Positions 6,525-7,713 of a DNA stretch of 7,713 nucleotides are shown one piece after another; within the stretch, counting starts at the first letter, position 1; each line of letters opens with the position of its first letter. A program made the position numbers and the translations under genes. The notes below the pieces were generated by a model, which worked only from the letters and a program-made list of their open reading frames with translations, was not told the origin of the DNA and did not search any database. This DNA comes from an uncultured Clostridia bacterium (GTDB taxonomy: Bacteria > Bacillota > Clostridia > Christensenellales > Borkfalkiaceae): contig CAKQKA010000074.1 of NCBI GenBank assembly GCA_934247855.1, forward strand, positions 1 to 7,713, read 5' to 3'.

Positions 6525-7001
6525 ACGATTGTATCGCTATTTATAAATTTTAGCTATTTTAAGAACTGGTTATAAAATCATTATTTTATATAGCCGAATA
6601 AATAGCACGCGATTTGCAATCAACGGCAAACGCGTTCTTTGAAATTTACAACCCAATATTTGGTGTATTCGTAAAGTTTTTCGGGAGTATTTGCGGTGTA
6701 TCCCCTGTTAAAGTTTCAATCAACGCATTACCCTTCTTCCATTATATTCTATCGTTTTTAACAACAGAAGATTGCATTAAAAAGCTGTCGCCTGTGGCTA
6801 ACGACCGAAGTCAAGCGGTTTCGCCTTTTACATCATTATATACGTTTTGAACATTATTCTTTGCAGTTACGCTTCATTATAAATATGTACTGCCCCTTTG
6901 AAACATTATACTGGGAATTTTTTATTATAAATCCTGATATCCGGCATAAAAACAATAGTTCAGAAAAATTAAAAAAACTTTTTAAAATGCCGAAAAAATA
7001 A
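6525..7001. other. Intergenic region without a convincing gene
   Basis: This gap separates two divergent transcription units. Both ends are very AT-rich. The middle (about 6606-6850) is visibly richer in G and C, begins with a hairpin (CGCG-A-TTTGC at 6608-6617 with GCAAACGCG at 6626-6634), and is open on the plus strand from a TTG at 6614 to a TGA at 6848. That frame lacks a ribosome-binding site and recognisable domains, so I do not call it a gene. Five perfect TATAAT hexamers lie on the minus strand between 6741 and 6929. The island could be a decayed gene, a non-coding RNA or a dispersed repeat. Confidence 0.5.
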
Positions 7002-7030
7002 TTGACAAAAGAACAAATATATTATATTAT
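7002..7030 (+). promoter_or_regulatory. Promoter of the tRNA operon
   Basis: TTGACA (7002-7007) and TATTAT (7025-7030) are separated by exactly 17 bases in an AT-rich setting. The expected start is near 7037, about 12 bases before the first tRNA. It probably drives all six tRNA genes, since no further promoter or terminator of comparable quality lies between them. Confidence 0.88.
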
Positions 7031-7048
7031 GTATGAGCATTGTGTGTG

Positions 7049-7125
7049 CGGGGTGTAGCGCAGCTTGGTAGCGCACGTGGTTTGGGACCATGGGGTCGGG
7101 AGTTCGAGTCTCTTCACCCCGACCA
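7049..7125 (+). tRNA. tRNA-Pro(UGG)
   Basis: The acceptor CGGGGTG pairs with CACCCCG, the discriminator is A and CCA is encoded. The anticodon stem CGTGG/CCATG encloses loop TTTGGGA with TGG at 7083-7085. The T-arm has loop TTCGAGT with two G-U wobbles in the stem. It is the first gene of the tRNA operon and can read the proline codons through a modified U34. Confidence 0.97.
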
Positions 7126-7137
7126 AGTAACATACAA

Positions 7138-7214
7138 GGGCCTTTAGCTCAGTTGGTCAGAGCGGTCGGCTCATAACCGATTGGTCCGCGGTTCGAGTCC
7201 GTGAAGGCCCACCA
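7138..7214 (+). tRNA. tRNA-Met(CAU), elongator type
   Basis: The acceptor GGGCCTT pairs with AAGGCCC, the discriminator is A and CCA is encoded. The anticodon stem GTCGG/CCGAT encloses loop CTCATAA with CAT. The first acceptor pair is G-C and the anticodon stem lacks three consecutive G-C pairs of the GGG/CCC type, so it is not the initiator. An Ile2 tRNA with lysidine at C34 cannot be formally excluded, but the overall sequence looks like clostridial elongator tRNA-Met. Confidence 0.93.
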
Positions 7215-7244
7215 TTCATTTACTACATTCCGACAAAAATACAC

Positions 7245-7321
7245 GGCCCGGTAGCTCAGCTGGTTAGAGCGCTAGCCTGTCACGCTAGAGGTCGAGGGTT
7301 CGAACCCCTTCCGGGTCGCCA
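7245..7321 (+). tRNA. tRNA-Asp(GUC)
   Basis: The acceptor GGCCCGG pairs with CCGGGTC (one G-U), the discriminator is G as expected for tRNA-Asp, and CCA is encoded. The anticodon stem CTAGC/GCTAG encloses loop CTGTCAC with GTC. The T-arm is GAGGG-TTCGAAC-CCCTT. It is the third gene of the tRNA operon and is followed by a 65-base spacer with a strong hairpin. Confidence 0.97.
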
Positions 7322-7330
7322 GCATTTATT

Positions 7331-7362
7331 GTGTGCCTTAATGCGAAAGCATTAAGGCATAT
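7331..7362 (+). other. GAAA-capped hairpin between tRNA-Asp and tRNA-Phe
   Basis: An 11-bp perfect stem (TGCCTTAATGC at 7334-7344, GCATTAAGGCA at 7349-7359) is capped by a GAAA tetraloop and extended by three weaker pairs including two G-U. No T-run follows, so it should not terminate transcription. It sits in the longest spacer of the tRNA operon, where it could serve as a processing signal for the polycistronic precursor. Confidence 0.75.
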
Positions 7363-7386
7363 GAGTAAATTCGGTAAAAGGCTTTT

Positions 7387-7462
7387 GCCTCGGTAGCTCA
7401 GTCGGTAGAGCAAGGGACTGAAAATCCCTGTGTCGGTGGTTCGATTCCGCCCCGAGGCACCA
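7387..7462 (+). tRNA. tRNA-Phe(GAA)
   Basis: The acceptor GCCTCGG pairs with CCGAGGC, the discriminator is A and CCA is encoded. The anticodon stem AGGGA/TCCCT encloses loop CTGAAAA with GAA. The T-arm is GGTGG-TTCGATT-CCGCC. Its 5' end could also form a small competing hairpin (AGGC-TTTT-GCCT) with the base of the spacer. Confidence 0.97.
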
Positions 7463-7470
7463 CAGCTTAT

Positions 7471-7546
7471 GCTAGCGTAGCTCAATAGGCAGAGCAGCTG
7501 ATTTGTAATCAGCAGGTTGTGGGTTCGATTCCAATCGCTAGCTCCA
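7471..7546 (+). tRNA. tRNA-Thr(UGU)
   Basis: The acceptor GCTAGCG pairs perfectly with CGCTAGC, the discriminator is T and CCA is encoded. The anticodon stem GCTGA/TCAGC encloses loop TTTGTAA with TGT. The T-stem (7519-7523 with 7531-7535) contains a central G-A mismatch at 7521/7533 and a G-U at its base; the loop TTCGATT is normal. It lies 8 bases after tRNA-Phe and 4 bases before tRNA-Tyr. Confidence 0.95.
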
Positions 7547-7550
7547 ATAT

Positions 7551-7635
<85 letters not shown>

Positions 7636-7636
7636 C

Positions 7637-7674
7637 AAAAAGCACGTTTTTTCACTTGAAGAAGCGTGCTTTTT
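7637..7674 (+). terminator. Rho-independent terminator of the tRNA operon
   Basis: A 10-bp perfect stem (AAAAAGCACG at 7637-7646, CGTGCTTTTT at 7665-7674) ends in five T and starts one base after the CCA of tRNA-Tyr. The A-run and T-run are symmetrical, so it could also stop a convergent minus-strand gene from beyond the right edge. The remaining bases to 7713 contain only a small imperfect palindrome (CCTAAATTC and GAATTAGG). Confidence 0.9.
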
Positions 7675-7713
7675 GCATGTTTTACCCTAAATTCTCGCGG
7701 AATTAGGATATAC

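Noticed and set aside
6614..6850. A 78-codon plus-strand open frame starting at TTG
   Set aside because: It has no Shine-Dalgarno sequence, no family resemblance I can name and a rare start codon. It is kept as a finding about the island, not as a gene.

Overview
The window looks like chromosomal DNA of a low-to-moderate GC Firmicute, most likely an uncultured gut-type clostridium (Christensenellales-like is my guess, from impression only). This rests on AT-rich intergenic DNA, consensus sigma-A type promoters, CCA-encoding tRNA genes in a long cluster, and the families seen (Hsp33, a YesL/DUF624-like membrane protein). I see no phage, insertion sequence or CRISPR array.

Layout from left to right: (a) Positions 1-223 hold a palindromic and tandem-repeat segment plus two minus-strand intrinsic terminators. 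(b) A minus-strand tRNA-Ser(GCU) lies at 226-317 with its own near-consensus promoter. (c) Positions 531-6413 are a compact six-gene minus-strand operon. In transcription order it encodes a YesL-like membrane protein with a long acidic tail, a class I SAM-dependent methyltransferase, the redox-switch chaperone Hsp33 (hslO), a TPR-like repeat protein, a HEAT-like helical protein and a small acidic protein faintly resembling DUF1963/YwqG. Gaps are 7, 4 and 1 bases and two junctions overlap by 8 and 4 bases. A promoter (TTGATT, 17 bp, TATTAT) lies about 75 bases upstream of the first gene. (d) Positions 6525-7001 are intergenic, with a more GC-rich island between AT-rich flanks and no convincing gene. 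(e) Positions 7002-7674 are a plus-strand tRNA operon: Pro(UGG), Met(CAU), Asp(GUC), Phe(GAA), Thr(UGU), Tyr(GUA), bounded by a consensus promoter and a strong intrinsic terminator.

The only securely named protein gene is hslO. Hsp33 is activated by oxidation of a four-cysteine zinc site; here that site is intact and an extra CxxC pair lies between its two halves. Translational coupling of Hsp33 to two helical-repeat proteins and a small cysteine-rich acidic protein is the best candidate for an undescribed functional unit, but joint action is inference. In the tRNA operon, tRNA-Tyr has C in place of the normally invariant U55 of the T-loop, and the neighbouring tRNA-Thr has a G-A mismatch in its T-stem.
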